Below, piece by piece: positions 57,018 to 64,000 of a DNA stretch of 64,000 nucleotides (position 1 is its first letter; every line of letters begins with the position of its first letter). The DNA is from Palsa-504 sp963795795 (GTDB taxonomy: Bacteria > Actinomycetota > Actinomycetes > Streptosporangiales > Streptosporangiaceae): NCBI GenBank assembly GCA_963795795.1, contig CAWCJS010000034.1, positions 620,001-684,000 of the forward strand, read 5' to 3'. The notes under the pieces are model-generated. The model saw only the letters and a program-made list of their open reading frames with translations. It did no database searches and was not told the origin of the DNA. The position numbers were made by a program, and so were the translations under genes.

Positions 57018-57040
57018 CCGCCGCGCCTGGTGCGTCAAAT

Positions 57041-57112
57041 GAGACAGTTGAGCTGTCTCGCGCCAGGCAGCACATTGATGTGGCCGTTGCTTGACTTAAC
57101 CCGAAGGTTAAG
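57041..57112. promoter_or_regulatory. Two inverted repeats upstream of a membrane protein gene
   Basis: GAGACAG-N5-CTGTCTC at 57041-57059 and CTTAACC-CGAA-GGTTAAG at 57095-57112 are perfect 7-bp inverted repeats. The second follows a TTGACT that could be a -35 box. They may be operators or small hairpins in the 115-base gap after the XRE gene. Confidence 0.45.
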
Positions 57113-57132
57113 CACGAGCACGGAGGCGCGAG

Positions 57133-57711
57133 ATGGCCGCCGCGAGGACCCCGGGTCCGTCCTGGCCGTTGGGACCGGGTGAGGGGTATTACCGGGACGA
57201 CTATGCCGTCCAGGATCAGGCTCTGGCCGAGCAACGAGAGGCCCTGGGGGTCATCACCGAGCTGGCGGCCCTGCTGCGCGACGCGCGCGTCAACCTGTCC
57301 ATCAGCGCAGGGACGCTGGGTGCGGTCACGATCGCCCTGGCACTGGAGGCGGCGTTCTCGGCTCGGGCGCTGCGGCCAGGCGCGATCGGCATCGTCAACG
57401 CCGCCCTGCTGTTTGGCTTGCTCGTGTGCTGGCTGCGGGCGGTGCTCCTGCTCGCCACGGCAGGCAGGCCGGTGCTCAACGCGCTGAGCGAGCTCCGCTG
57501 GAGAACCGGAGCTCCGATTGATCCCCGGGCCACCTGGCTGACGCTGCCCCCGGTGGGGACCAATCCCGAGGAATGGACCTGGATCCGGGCGCACCTCCTG
57601 GTCGGTGCGGCACGGCTGTCGCGGTACCGCCTCCAGCGCGCGGACACCTGGACCTACGTCACTGTCGGCGGCTTCCTGGTCTGGACCGCATTCCTCCTCC
57701 TCGGCCTGTGA
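57133..57711 (+). CDS. Unknown three-helix membrane protein
   Basis: A 192-residue protein with a soluble N-terminus (YYRDDYAVQDQALAEQREAL). Membrane helices lie near residues 53-75 (GTLGAVTIALALEAAF), 82-108 (GIVNAALLFGLLVCWLRAVL) and 174-192 (TVGGFLVWTAFLLLGL). I recognise no family. It may be a small sensor or accessory protein. A purine-rich GGAGGCGCG precedes the ATG. Confidence 0.7.
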   Translation: MAAARTPGPSWPLGPGEGYYRDDYAVQDQALAEQREALGVITELAALLRDARVNLSISAGTLGAVTIALALEAAFSARALRPGAIGIVNAALLFGLLVCWLRAVLLLATAGRPVLNALSELRWRTGAPIDPRATWLTLPPVGTNPEEWTWIRAHLLVGAARLSRYRLQRADTWTYVTVGGFLVWTAFLLLGL

Positions 57712-57827
57712 GGGGGGCCGAGGAGGAGGTGCTGGTTGTCAGCGTGCCCCGGGATGGCTCATCGTTGATCCTGGGCGGGCTAGCAACCGCTGGCCGGCCA
57801 GTCAGGCCTTCCTACGGTGACGCGACT

Positions 57828-58517
57828 ATGCAGGAGATCGGATCCGACCAGGGATTCTGGCGTCTGCTTACCCCCGAGAGTCGCCGCGAGCTGTCGGCTC
57901 TCGGTTTGCCCAAGAAGTACCAGCCGCGTGCGACCGTCTGCGTCCAGGGAGATCCTGCTACTCACGTGTTCGTGCTGGTGGACGGCTGGGTGAAGGTCCT
58001 TTCCGTGACCGATGAAGGTCACGAGACCGTCCTCGCGCTGCGCGGCGACGGCGATACCGTCGGGGAAGCCTCGGGGGAGACCACCGGGCGCCGCAACGCC
58101 ACGATCAAGGCCATCACCAAGGTGGACGCGCTGCTCGTCAGCTATGACAAATTCACCGCATTCCTCGACGGCGACCGCGCGGCCAATCGGGCCTACCGAC
58201 ACATCTTGACCCGGCGCTTGACCGAGACCGATCTGCTGCTGCGCCTGCGGGCGGTGACCGACGGCACGCAACGGTTCGCGCGGCTCCTGGTCGAACTCGC
58301 CGGGCGGTTTGGTACTGGGGTAGACGGCGCGATCGAGATCGCGCTGCCATTGTCCCAGGAAGAGCTGGCCAGCCTGGCCGGGACCAAACGCTCGACGGTC
58401 ACCCGCGCGCTCGGGGACTGGCGCCGACGCGGCCTCATCCGCCATAGCCAGCATCAGCGCCACATCGTTATCGCTGACGTGGCGAGGCTGAAACAGCTGG
58501 CGGGCCCGGCCCTATAA
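57828..58517 (+). CDS. Crp/Fnr-family transcriptional regulator
   Basis: A 229-residue protein. The cyclic-nucleotide-binding barrel is at about residues 25-110 (ATVCVQGDPATHVFVLVDGW, GDTVGEASGETTGR). The C-terminal winged helix includes LSQEELASLAGTKRSTVTRA. The phosphate cassette is not the cAMP-binding consensus (GETTGRR instead of GELALx-PR), so the ligand may differ. There is no Cys cluster, so it is not an Fnr-type iron-sulphur sensor. It ends against the convergent SIS gene with no gap. Confidence 0.88.
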   Translation: MQEIGSDQGFWRLLTPESRRELSALGLPKKYQPRATVCVQGDPATHVFVLVDGWVKVLSVTDEGHETVLALRGDGDTVGEASGETTGRRNATIKAITKVDALLVSYDKFTAFLDGDRAANRAYRHILTRRLTETDLLLRLRAVTDGTQRFARLLVELAGRFGTGVDGAIEIALPLSQEELASLAGTKRSTVTRALGDWRRRGLIRHSQHQRHIVIADVARLKQLAGPAL

Positions 58518-59648
58518 CTAGGCGATCCGCTGCTTTAGCTCACCGATCACGGCGATGGGGCCGGGGTCGACACCGATCGCGATACCCAGGTACACGGTGG
58601 CGTAGTCGATCAGCTGGATCAGGCTGGCCAGCCGTTCCGGAGCGGTCGCACCGTCCGCGGCGAGCTGGGTCACGCCGATCCCGCGCTGTTCCGCCAGCTC
58701 TGCGGACACCTCGCGCCTACGGGTCACCTGGGGATGTTCCTGGGTGTCGCGGAGGATGACCAGATGCAGCGGCACCGTGAAGCCCAGGCCCTCTCGGTCC
58801 AGCACGACCGCACCGCCGGCTGGCCGCGGTGCGAACGGTCCGTCGAACGCCACGACCTGGTTGTGGTTGGCCTCCGGCAGGACCCCCGGTACCGCCGGGT
58901 ACTTGGCGTTCTCGTTGAGCTGGGTGGCGAACCTGGTGGCCGCCACCCCGGCCAGCGGCGAACTGCCCCAGATCATCGGCAGCTTCCCGACTAGCTCGAG
59001 GGCCAGCGTCTTGGCCGGGTTGGCGGAGGACGCGCTGTCCGGGCGGCACAGACCGGAGATCCGCTCGAGTGCGGCGGCGGCGGCCTCGAGCGCGGACCCC
59101 GGAACCTCCGTCACCCCGAGACGATCCGCGATGACCATCAGCGGCACGGACAGGCCCCAGAACGTGGAGCGCGGCATTCCGGCTGGCTGAACCGGGATGA
59201 ACGGGCCCCCGGCTTGCGCGGCCAGCAGCGCCAGCGGTGACCCCGCGCCGCCCACCCCGACCAGCGGGCAGCCCCGCCTGGCGGCCTCCCCGGCGGTGCT
59301 CAGGGTCTCCTCCGTGGACCCCGAGCAGGACACCGCGATGACGAGGTCCTCCCGGCCGACCCAGCCGGGCAGCCGGTAATCGTGCAGTGCGACCACCTGC
59401 GTGGCCGAATCGGGCCCGCAGACCGCGGAGAGCACCTCACCCGCCACTCCGGAACCGCCCATCCCGGTGACCACGATCCGGCGCGGATGACTCCCGGACA
59501 GCACCGGACCCAGGTCGGTCTCGGCGGCGGTCCGGGCCGCCGCGCGGAGCTGGGCGGCCGACGAATCTACTTGGCGGAGCACGCCCCCCGGATCTGCGGA
59601 TTCCAGCACGGCCAGGTCGTCTAGGCGCTCTCGGGCGGTCAGGGTCAC
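58518..59648 (-). CDS. SIS-domain protein, bifunctional phosphoglucose/phosphomannose isomerase type
   Basis: A 376-residue protein with two SIS domains. The N-terminal one has VVTGMGGSGVAGEVLSAVCG and AVSCSGSTEETLSTAGEAAR, and the C-terminal one has PMIWGSSPLAGVAATRFATQ, LNENAKYPAVPGVLPEANHN. This is the archaeal/actinobacterial PGI/PMI pattern with the catalytic Glu and His in the NENAK and EANHN motifs. It interconverts hexose 6-phosphates. The usual neighbours in streptomycetes (manA, a Trm112-like gene) are not seen here. Confidence 0.88.
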   Translation of the reverse strand: MTLTARERLDDLAVLESADPGGVLRQVDSSAAQLRAAARTAAETDLGPVLSGSHPRRIVVTGMGGSGVAGEVLSAVCGPDSATQVVALHDYRLPGWVGREDLVIAVSCSGSTEETLSTAGEAARRGCPLVGVGGAGSPLALLAAQAGGPFIPVQPAGMPRSTFWGLSVPLMVIADRLGVTEVPGSALEAAAAALERISGLCRPDSASSANPAKTLALELVGKLPMIWGSSPLAGVAATRFATQLNENAKYPAVPGVLPEANHNQVVAFDGPFAPRPAGGAVVLDREGLGFTVPLHLVILRDTQEHPQVTRRREVSAELAEQRGIGVTQLAADGATAPERLASLIQLIDYATVYLGIAIGVDPGPIAVIGELKQRIA

Positions 59649-59700
59649 GATGAAGTCCTACCACAGGCCGCGCGGGCCCGAGGCTGTCAGGCCGGAGCCG

Positions 59701-59721
59701 GTTACTACGAAACGTAGTAAC
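59701..59721. promoter_or_regulatory. Perfect 9-bp inverted repeat before a membrane protein gene
   Basis: GTTACTACG then AAA then CGTAGTAAC: a perfect 21-bp palindromic site ending nine bases before the GTG at 59731. TetR-type repressors bind sites of this kind. No TetR gene is in view, so its regulator should be elsewhere in the genome. Confidence 0.65.
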
Positions 59722-59730
59722 GTATGAGGC

Positions 59731-60096
59731 GTGAACGGCGCTGTCCCCACGACGATCATCGTCGCCGGTCTCGCGCTGGCCGGGTACGCGCTGCTGATGA
59801 CCATCAGGAACCGGCGAATGGGCGTTGGCCTGCTCGTTGCGCTCGGCGTCCTTGAGATCCTGCTGCTCGTCGAGGATGGCCTGGTCGTGGCCAGACTCGC
59901 CAGCGGCCCGCACCCATCTGGGCTGGCCACGCTCATCGGGTACCTGATCGCGATGCCGATCGTCCCGGTGGCAGCGGCGTTCTGGGGCTTGCTCGAGCGA
60001 TCGCGGTGGGGCTCGGCGGTCATCGCCGTGGCCGGCCTGGTCGCGCCCGTGCTGATGGTCCGGCTGCATCAGATCTGGCCGGTCATCCATGTCTGA
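59731..60096 (+). CDS. Small integral membrane protein
   Basis: A 121-residue protein of four hydrophobic segments: TTIIVAGLALAGYALLMTI, GVGLLVALGVLEILLLVEDG, GYLIAMPIVPVAAAFWGLLE and SAVIAVAGLVAPVLMVRLHQ. Proteins like this stand before the next gene in many actinobacteria, but their function is unknown. It overlaps the following gene by eight bases. Confidence 0.72.
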   Translation: MNGAVPTTIIVAGLALAGYALLMTIRNRRMGVGLLVALGVLEILLLVEDGLVVARLASGPHPSGLATLIGYLIAMPIVPVAAAFWGLLERSRWGSAVIAVAGLVAPVLMVRLHQIWPVIHV

Positions 60097-60612
60097 ACCC
60101 ATGGCACCGTCTGGGCCTACGGCACCGCCTGAGCCCACGGCGTCGCCTGAGCCCACGGCATCGCCTGAGCCCACGGCATCGTCGGAGCGCTCGGCACATC
60201 GTCTGAGCCGACGTCATCGCGGCCGGGCTCGACCAGGACAGGCCCGGGCCGGTTGCTGGTCGCCGTCTACGCGCTGTTCGCGCTCTCCGCTTCGGCGCGG
60301 GCCGGGGTGCAGATCGCGACGAAATTCCACCACGCCCCGGTCGCCTATGCGCTGTCGGCCTTCGCCGCCGTGGTCTACATCCTCGCCACGGTCACCCTCG
60401 GCGTCGGCAGCCCGACCGCACGCCGGATCGCCATCGTCTCCTGCTCGGTCGAACTCGCCGGCGTGCTGGCGGTCGGCACCTGGAGCCTCGCCGACCCGGC
60501 CACCTTCCCCGACGCCACCGTGTGGTCTAGCTACGGCAGCGGCTACGGCTTCGTCCCGCTGGTCCTTCCGGTGTTCGGCTTGCTCTGGCTCCGCCGCTGG
60601 TCCAGGGCTTAG
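60089..60612 (+). pseudogene. Four-helix membrane protein gene split by a frameshift
   Basis: The start MSEPMAPSGPTAPPEPTASP is in frame 2, running through a Pro-rich tract (EPTASP repeated, 18-base DNA units at 60127-60180). The body is in frame 1: EPTSSRPGSTRTGPGRLLVA, then four membrane helices including SAFAAVVYILATVTLGVG and ending FGLLWLRRWSRA. Both frames read EPT-type sequence near 60190-60210, so a 1- or 2-base indel there is the likely cause. The body could be made on its own from TTG at 60253. It may be a pseudogene, phase variation or a sequencing error. Confidence 0.65.
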
Positions 60613-60637
60613 CGTCCCGGTCCGCAGGCTCCGGGGT

Positions 60638-62185
60638 TCAGATGTGCATGACCGGTGCCTTGCTGGCCTCCTGTACGGCTATGCCGGCTGGGTCGGCCGC
60701 TGGCGGCGCGGACAGGCGGAGCGGGCCGGGGCGGAACAGCGTGCCGCAGATCACCGCGCCGGCGCCGAAGATGGCCGCCGCGACCCAGAACCCGGTGGTG
60801 TAGCCGTGGATCAGCGACATCCCAATCAGGGACGGCGCGGGGTGGCCGTGGATCAGGGTGGCCGCGCTTACGTGGCTGGTCAGGTAGTGCGCCACCGCGC
60901 TGGCGAAGATGGTGTTGAGTAGCGAGGTGCCGATCGAGCCGCCGATCTGCTGGCCCGTGTTGAGCGTGGCGGAGGCCACGCCCGCGTCCTGCGGCGCCAC
61001 CCCGAACGTGCCGGTATTCATCGACGGCGCGATCGTGAAGCCGAACCCCAGGCCGGTCACCATCAGCGGGCCGAGCACCGCCGAGGCGTAGCCCGAGTGC
61101 ACGCCGATCCTGGTCAGCCACACCAGGCTGCCCGCGGCCAGCAGCATGCCGGCGATGACCAGCGGCTTGGGGCCGAATCTGGGCATCAGCACCACGTTGG
61201 ACAGGTTGGCGCTCACCACCACCATCGCGATCATCGGCAGGAAAGCGACACCGGTGACCACGGGCGAGTAGTGCAGGCTCTGCTGCAGGTAGTAGGTAAG
61301 GAACAGGAAGATGCCGAACATGCCGGCGCCGACCAACAGCACCGCCAGGTAGGCGGCGCCCCGGTTGCGGTCGAGCACCACTCGGGGCGGCAGCAGCGGG
61401 CTAGCCGCGCGGGACTGCCAGATCGCGAAGGCGGCCAGCAAGGCGACGCCCGCGGCCAGGAAGCCGTACGTGGACGGTGTGTGCCAGTTGTGGGTGGCCG
61501 CGTTGGAGAACCCGTAGACCAGGCAGAACATCGAGGCAGAGACGAGCGCGACGCCGGGCAGGTCCAGCCGGGTCCTGGTCCGGGCGCGCTGCTGCTTGAG
61601 CAGCAGCACCGCTCCGGTTACCGCGAGCCCCGCGAAGATCAGGTTCACGTACAGGCACCAGCGCCAGGACAGGTACTCGGTCAGGACTCCCCCGAGCACC
61701 AGGCCGATCGCGCCGCCGGTGCCCACGATCGCGCCGTAGACGCCGAACGCCTTGCCGCGCTCCTTCGGATCGCTGAACGTCGTGGACAGGATCGACAGGG
61801 CCGCGGGCGCGAGGAGTGCCCCGAACGCGCCCTGAGCGGCGCGCGCCGTGACCAGCATGCCGAAATTGGTCGCCGCTCCGCCGACGGCCGATGCGGCAGC
61901 GAAGCCGAGCGCGCCGAACAGGAACGTGATCTTGCGCCCGACCAGGTCGCCGAGCCGCCCGCCGAGCAGCAGCAGGCTGCCGAACGCGAGCGCGTAGGCG
62001 GTCACCACCCACTGCCGGTCCACGGTGGTGAAGCCCAGGGCCCGCTGCGCGGACGGCAGGGCGATGTTCACGATCGTGGCGTCCAGCACCACCATGAGCT
62101 GGGCCAGGCCGACGGTGCCCAGGATGAGCCACCTTCGGGGGTCGGGGGTGGCGCTGCCCTGCGCCCCCGTGACAGAAACTTGCAT
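60638..62185 (-). CDS. MFS drug exporter, DHA2 (14-helix) family
   Basis: A 515-residue transporter with 14 predicted membrane helices. It starts MQVSVTGAQGSATPDPRRWL. Motifs include LDATIVNIALPSAQRALGFT (the D1 motif of the DHA2 family), GGRLGDLVGRKITFLFGALG (motif A) and GAIVGTGGAIGLVLGGVLTE (motif C, antiporter). It exports hydrophobic compounds with protons. No TetR partner is next to it. The ATG at 62183-62185 was preferred to a start 21 codons upstream because it fits the family. Confidence 0.92.
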   Translation of the reverse strand: MQVSVTGAQGSATPDPRRWLILGTVGLAQLMVVLDATIVNIALPSAQRALGFTTVDRQWVVTAYALAFGSLLLLGGRLGDLVGRKITFLFGALGFAAASAVGGAATNFGMLVTARAAQGAFGALLAPAALSILSTTFSDPKERGKAFGVYGAIVGTGGAIGLVLGGVLTEYLSWRWCLYVNLIFAGLAVTGAVLLLKQQRARTRTRLDLPGVALVSASMFCLVYGFSNAATHNWHTPSTYGFLAAGVALLAAFAIWQSRAASPLLPPRVVLDRNRGAAYLAVLLVGAGMFGIFLFLTYYLQQSLHYSPVVTGVAFLPMIAMVVVSANLSNVVLMPRFGPKPLVIAGMLLAAGSLVWLTRIGVHSGYASAVLGPLMVTGLGFGFTIAPSMNTGTFGVAPQDAGVASATLNTGQQIGGSIGTSLLNTIFASAVAHYLTSHVSAATLIHGHPAPSLIGMSLIHGYTTGFWVAAAIFGAGAVICGTLFRPGPLRLSAPPAADPAGIAVQEASKAPVMHI

Positions 62186-62758
62186 GATCTTTCCTTCCCC
62201 GTATGTACCTTCACCCTGAGGACGTGGCACCCCGCCACAATGTGACATTCACCGGCACGGAACGCCGACCACAGGGGCACGCGTGCACTACGGCGTTCGG
62301 GAGAGATGTCCTACGCAATTGCGCGAAGCGTTTCCGCGGAGACAGCGTAAGAGGAAGTTTGTCAAGGGGTTCCGGGACGTGATTTCAGCGGTTGAGCTGG
62401 GGGCTCTTGCTGCGTCCTGTCGGCGTTTGCGCAGGTGGCGGGGCTGGTGCGGGGTTAGCTGGTTTGCGGGCATGCTGGCGCGCGCTCTGGCCTGGCGTGG
62501 CCGGGCGCGGGGGTTCAGCAGTGCGCGCGCGTATCCGGCCCGGGGCTCCTGCGCTCGACGTAGCTCAAGCGGGCTTGGGGTCCCTGCAGCGTTCAACCGG
62601 GCTGGTGAGGGGCCCCGGGCGGGTCGGGGAGCTGCCCTGGGTCTCCGGCGAGGTGGTCCTCGACGTCTCTGCGGGCTCGCTCCCCTCGTGGGGAATGGCC
62701 TGGGGGAGTTCGCGCGGCCGCTGCTGGCATGCGGTGAGCCGGAGGCCGGCGCGGTGCG
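62186..62758. other. Gene-free region beside the IS110 transposase
   Basis: These 573 bases lie between the start of the MFS gene and the end of the transposase. Open frames here lack codon bias and family likeness. The left part should hold the MFS promoter. The right part (about 62600-62758), downstream of the transposase, is rich in short complementary runs such as CGAGG-TGGT-CCTCG near 62651. It could be the noncoding end of the insertion element. I could not identify the element's boundary. Confidence 0.4.
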
Positions 62759-64000
62759 TTATGCGGCCATGGCGTGGTGGTGGCCGAGTTCGCCGGCCGC
62801 GATCCGGGCATCCCAGCAGGTGCCGTGCACGGTCAGCGCGTATATCCAGCGCAGCAAGGAGGCGGCGCAGGCGACGCGGGCCTGCTCTGGCATGAGCTTG
62901 CTGTCATCGTCGCGGCCGGTCAGCGCGGCGTGCTTGGCGGCCAGGACGTCGCAGTGCCGCAGCACGGCCCAGGTGGCCCGCCAGGCGGCCAGCCGCAGCG
63001 CGGGCCGGCCGCGGCGGGAGATCTTGGCCTGGCCGCGGAAGCTGCCGGACTCGTTGCGAGCCGGGGACATCCCGGCATGCTTGACCACCGACGATGAGGA
63101 CTCGTACCGGCGCAAGTCGCCGGTCTCGGCGAGGATGGCAGCCAGGGTCGCGGCTGACAGGCCGGGGATCCGGCAGATCCGGTCAGCGTCAATGCCGAGC
63201 TCGCCAAGCAGCGCGATCATGTCCGCCTCGGCCTGCTCACGGCGGGACCGGGCATACTTCAGGTCCGCCAGCGCGCCGCGGGCCCGGCGTAGCGCCGCCC
63301 GCCGCATCCGCGCCACCCCGCGGCCATCGGCCAGCGCCACGAACAGCTGCCGGCAGGTTCCGCCGGCCCGCTGGCCGCCCCAGCCAGGCAGGGCAGCCCG
63401 GACCGCGGCAGCGAACGCCGTAAAGCCCATCGCGGTCACCTGGGCCGGGTCGGCGCCGCAGCGTTCCAGCACTACCTCCAGCGACGCCAGCCAGGTCGCA
63501 GAGTCAAACGGCTCGCACGCGGCCTCCAGCAGCGCCGGCGCGACCAGGCCCAGCTTGTCCCGCAGCAGCTGCTTCGCCGCGGTCGCGTTCGTGATCAGCT
63601 GCGCCCGCCGCCGTCCCTCCTCCCGCAGCTCGGCCCACGCCCCGGCCAGATACTCCGGCTCATAGCAGTGCAGCTCCCGCGCCAGCCGCGCGATCAGCAC
63701 CGTGTCGCCTTCATCGGTTTTATCCCCGGTCAGGTCCTCCTGCTCCCGCGCCACATGAGTGACCAGCGGCTGCACGCACACGAACGGCAGCCCCCGCGCC
63801 GCGCACAGGTCCTGCACCGCCATCCACCCCGACCCCGTCGGCTCGCACGCCACGCTCAGCCCCGCATACCCGGCCGCCCGCGCCTGCCCCGCCGCCCAGT
63901 CCAGATGCTGGCCAAGGTCATGCACGCTCACCTGCGGCGACCGCCGCGCCAGCACCTGCCCGTCACCGCCGGTCACCGCCAGCGCCTGCCTCTTCTCCCC
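62759..64000 (-). mobile_element. IS110-family transposase, 5' end cut by window edge
   Basis: The minus-strand frame is open to the window edge and encodes at least 413 residues. The N-terminal DEDD nuclease domain shows SVACEPTGSGWMAVQDLCAA and the DKTDEGDTVLIARLAREL part. The C-terminal Tnp domain shows IPGLSAATLAAILAETGDLR and the serine-bearing ARNESGSFRGQAKISRRGRP. The first part of domain one lies beyond 64000. It is intact as far as visible. IS110 elements use a bridge RNA encoded in a noncoding end to choose target and donor. Confidence 0.93.

Noticed and set aside
62288..62596. 102-residue minus-strand frame next to the IS110 transposase
   Set aside because: Composition is Arg/Pro/Ala-rich, there is no ribosome site or family likeness, and the codon pattern is poor. 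Kept as gene-free.

Overview
This is a strongly GC-rich chromosomal segment of an actinobacterium (class Actinomycetes). The evidence is the mycobacterial/streptomycete-like order tRNA-Trp, secE, nusG, rplK, rplA, rplJ, rplL, rpoB, rpoC, str operon, S10/spc operon, frequent GTG/TTG starts, a translational ileS T-box, and MaoC (HadA/HadB-type) genes next to rpmG and tRNA-Met. The exact genus cannot be read from the sequence.

Layout. Positions 1-12530 (minus strand) carry the spc, S10 and str clusters: rplR (cut by the window edge) back to rpsJ, then tuf, fusA, rpsG and rpsL. Between rplP and rpmC sits an unusual 77-bp tandem repeat that creates two 25-codon mini-ORFs, each linked to its neighbours by TGATG junctions. 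Positions 13086-14242 hold a SigE-type sigma factor followed by a decayed partner gene. Positions 14327-26137 (minus) hold rpoC, rpoB, rplL, rplJ, rplA, rplK, nusG, secE and tRNA-Trp. Positions 26341-34990 (plus) hold an aminotransferase, an adenosine deaminase-like enzyme, a T-box-controlled ileS and two tandem secreted beta-propeller paralogues. Positions 34970-37208 (minus) hold murB, hadB, hadA, rpmG and tRNA-Met.

From 37279 the window becomes accessory in character. It has an orphan molybdenum hydroxylase large subunit, two ECF sigma genes sharing a 543-bp repeat with no difference visible by eye, and between them a putative membrane anti-sigma protein with about thirteen 12-residue repeats. 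A catabolic island follows (42476-54667): a glutamine-synthetase-like ligase, an acetoacetate-decarboxylase-like protein, HpaE/HpaD/HpaG-type homoprotocatechuate meta-cleavage enzymes, a MarR regulator, a class I amidotransferase, a P450, a luciferase-like flavin oxidoreductase and an APC permease. A 19-bp operator-like motif (16/19 identical) lies upstream of both the first catabolic genes and the permease, which ties the two ends together. The ligase plus amidotransferase plus oxygenase plus ring-cleavage set resembles the logic of aniline (tdnQ/tdnT-type) gamma-glutamylation pathways.

The right end (54698-64000) has mixed genes: a small conserved protein, a phosphodiesterase, a methionine aminopeptidase with a divergent XRE regulator and ordered operator repeats, a Crp/Fnr regulator, a SIS-domain isomerase, small membrane proteins (one frameshifted), a DHA2-type MFS exporter, and an IS110-family transposase running off the window. 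Notable residues in housekeeping genes are Arg88 in S12 (the position of the classical streptomycin-resistance change Lys88Arg) and two substitutions in the RpoB rifampicin region.
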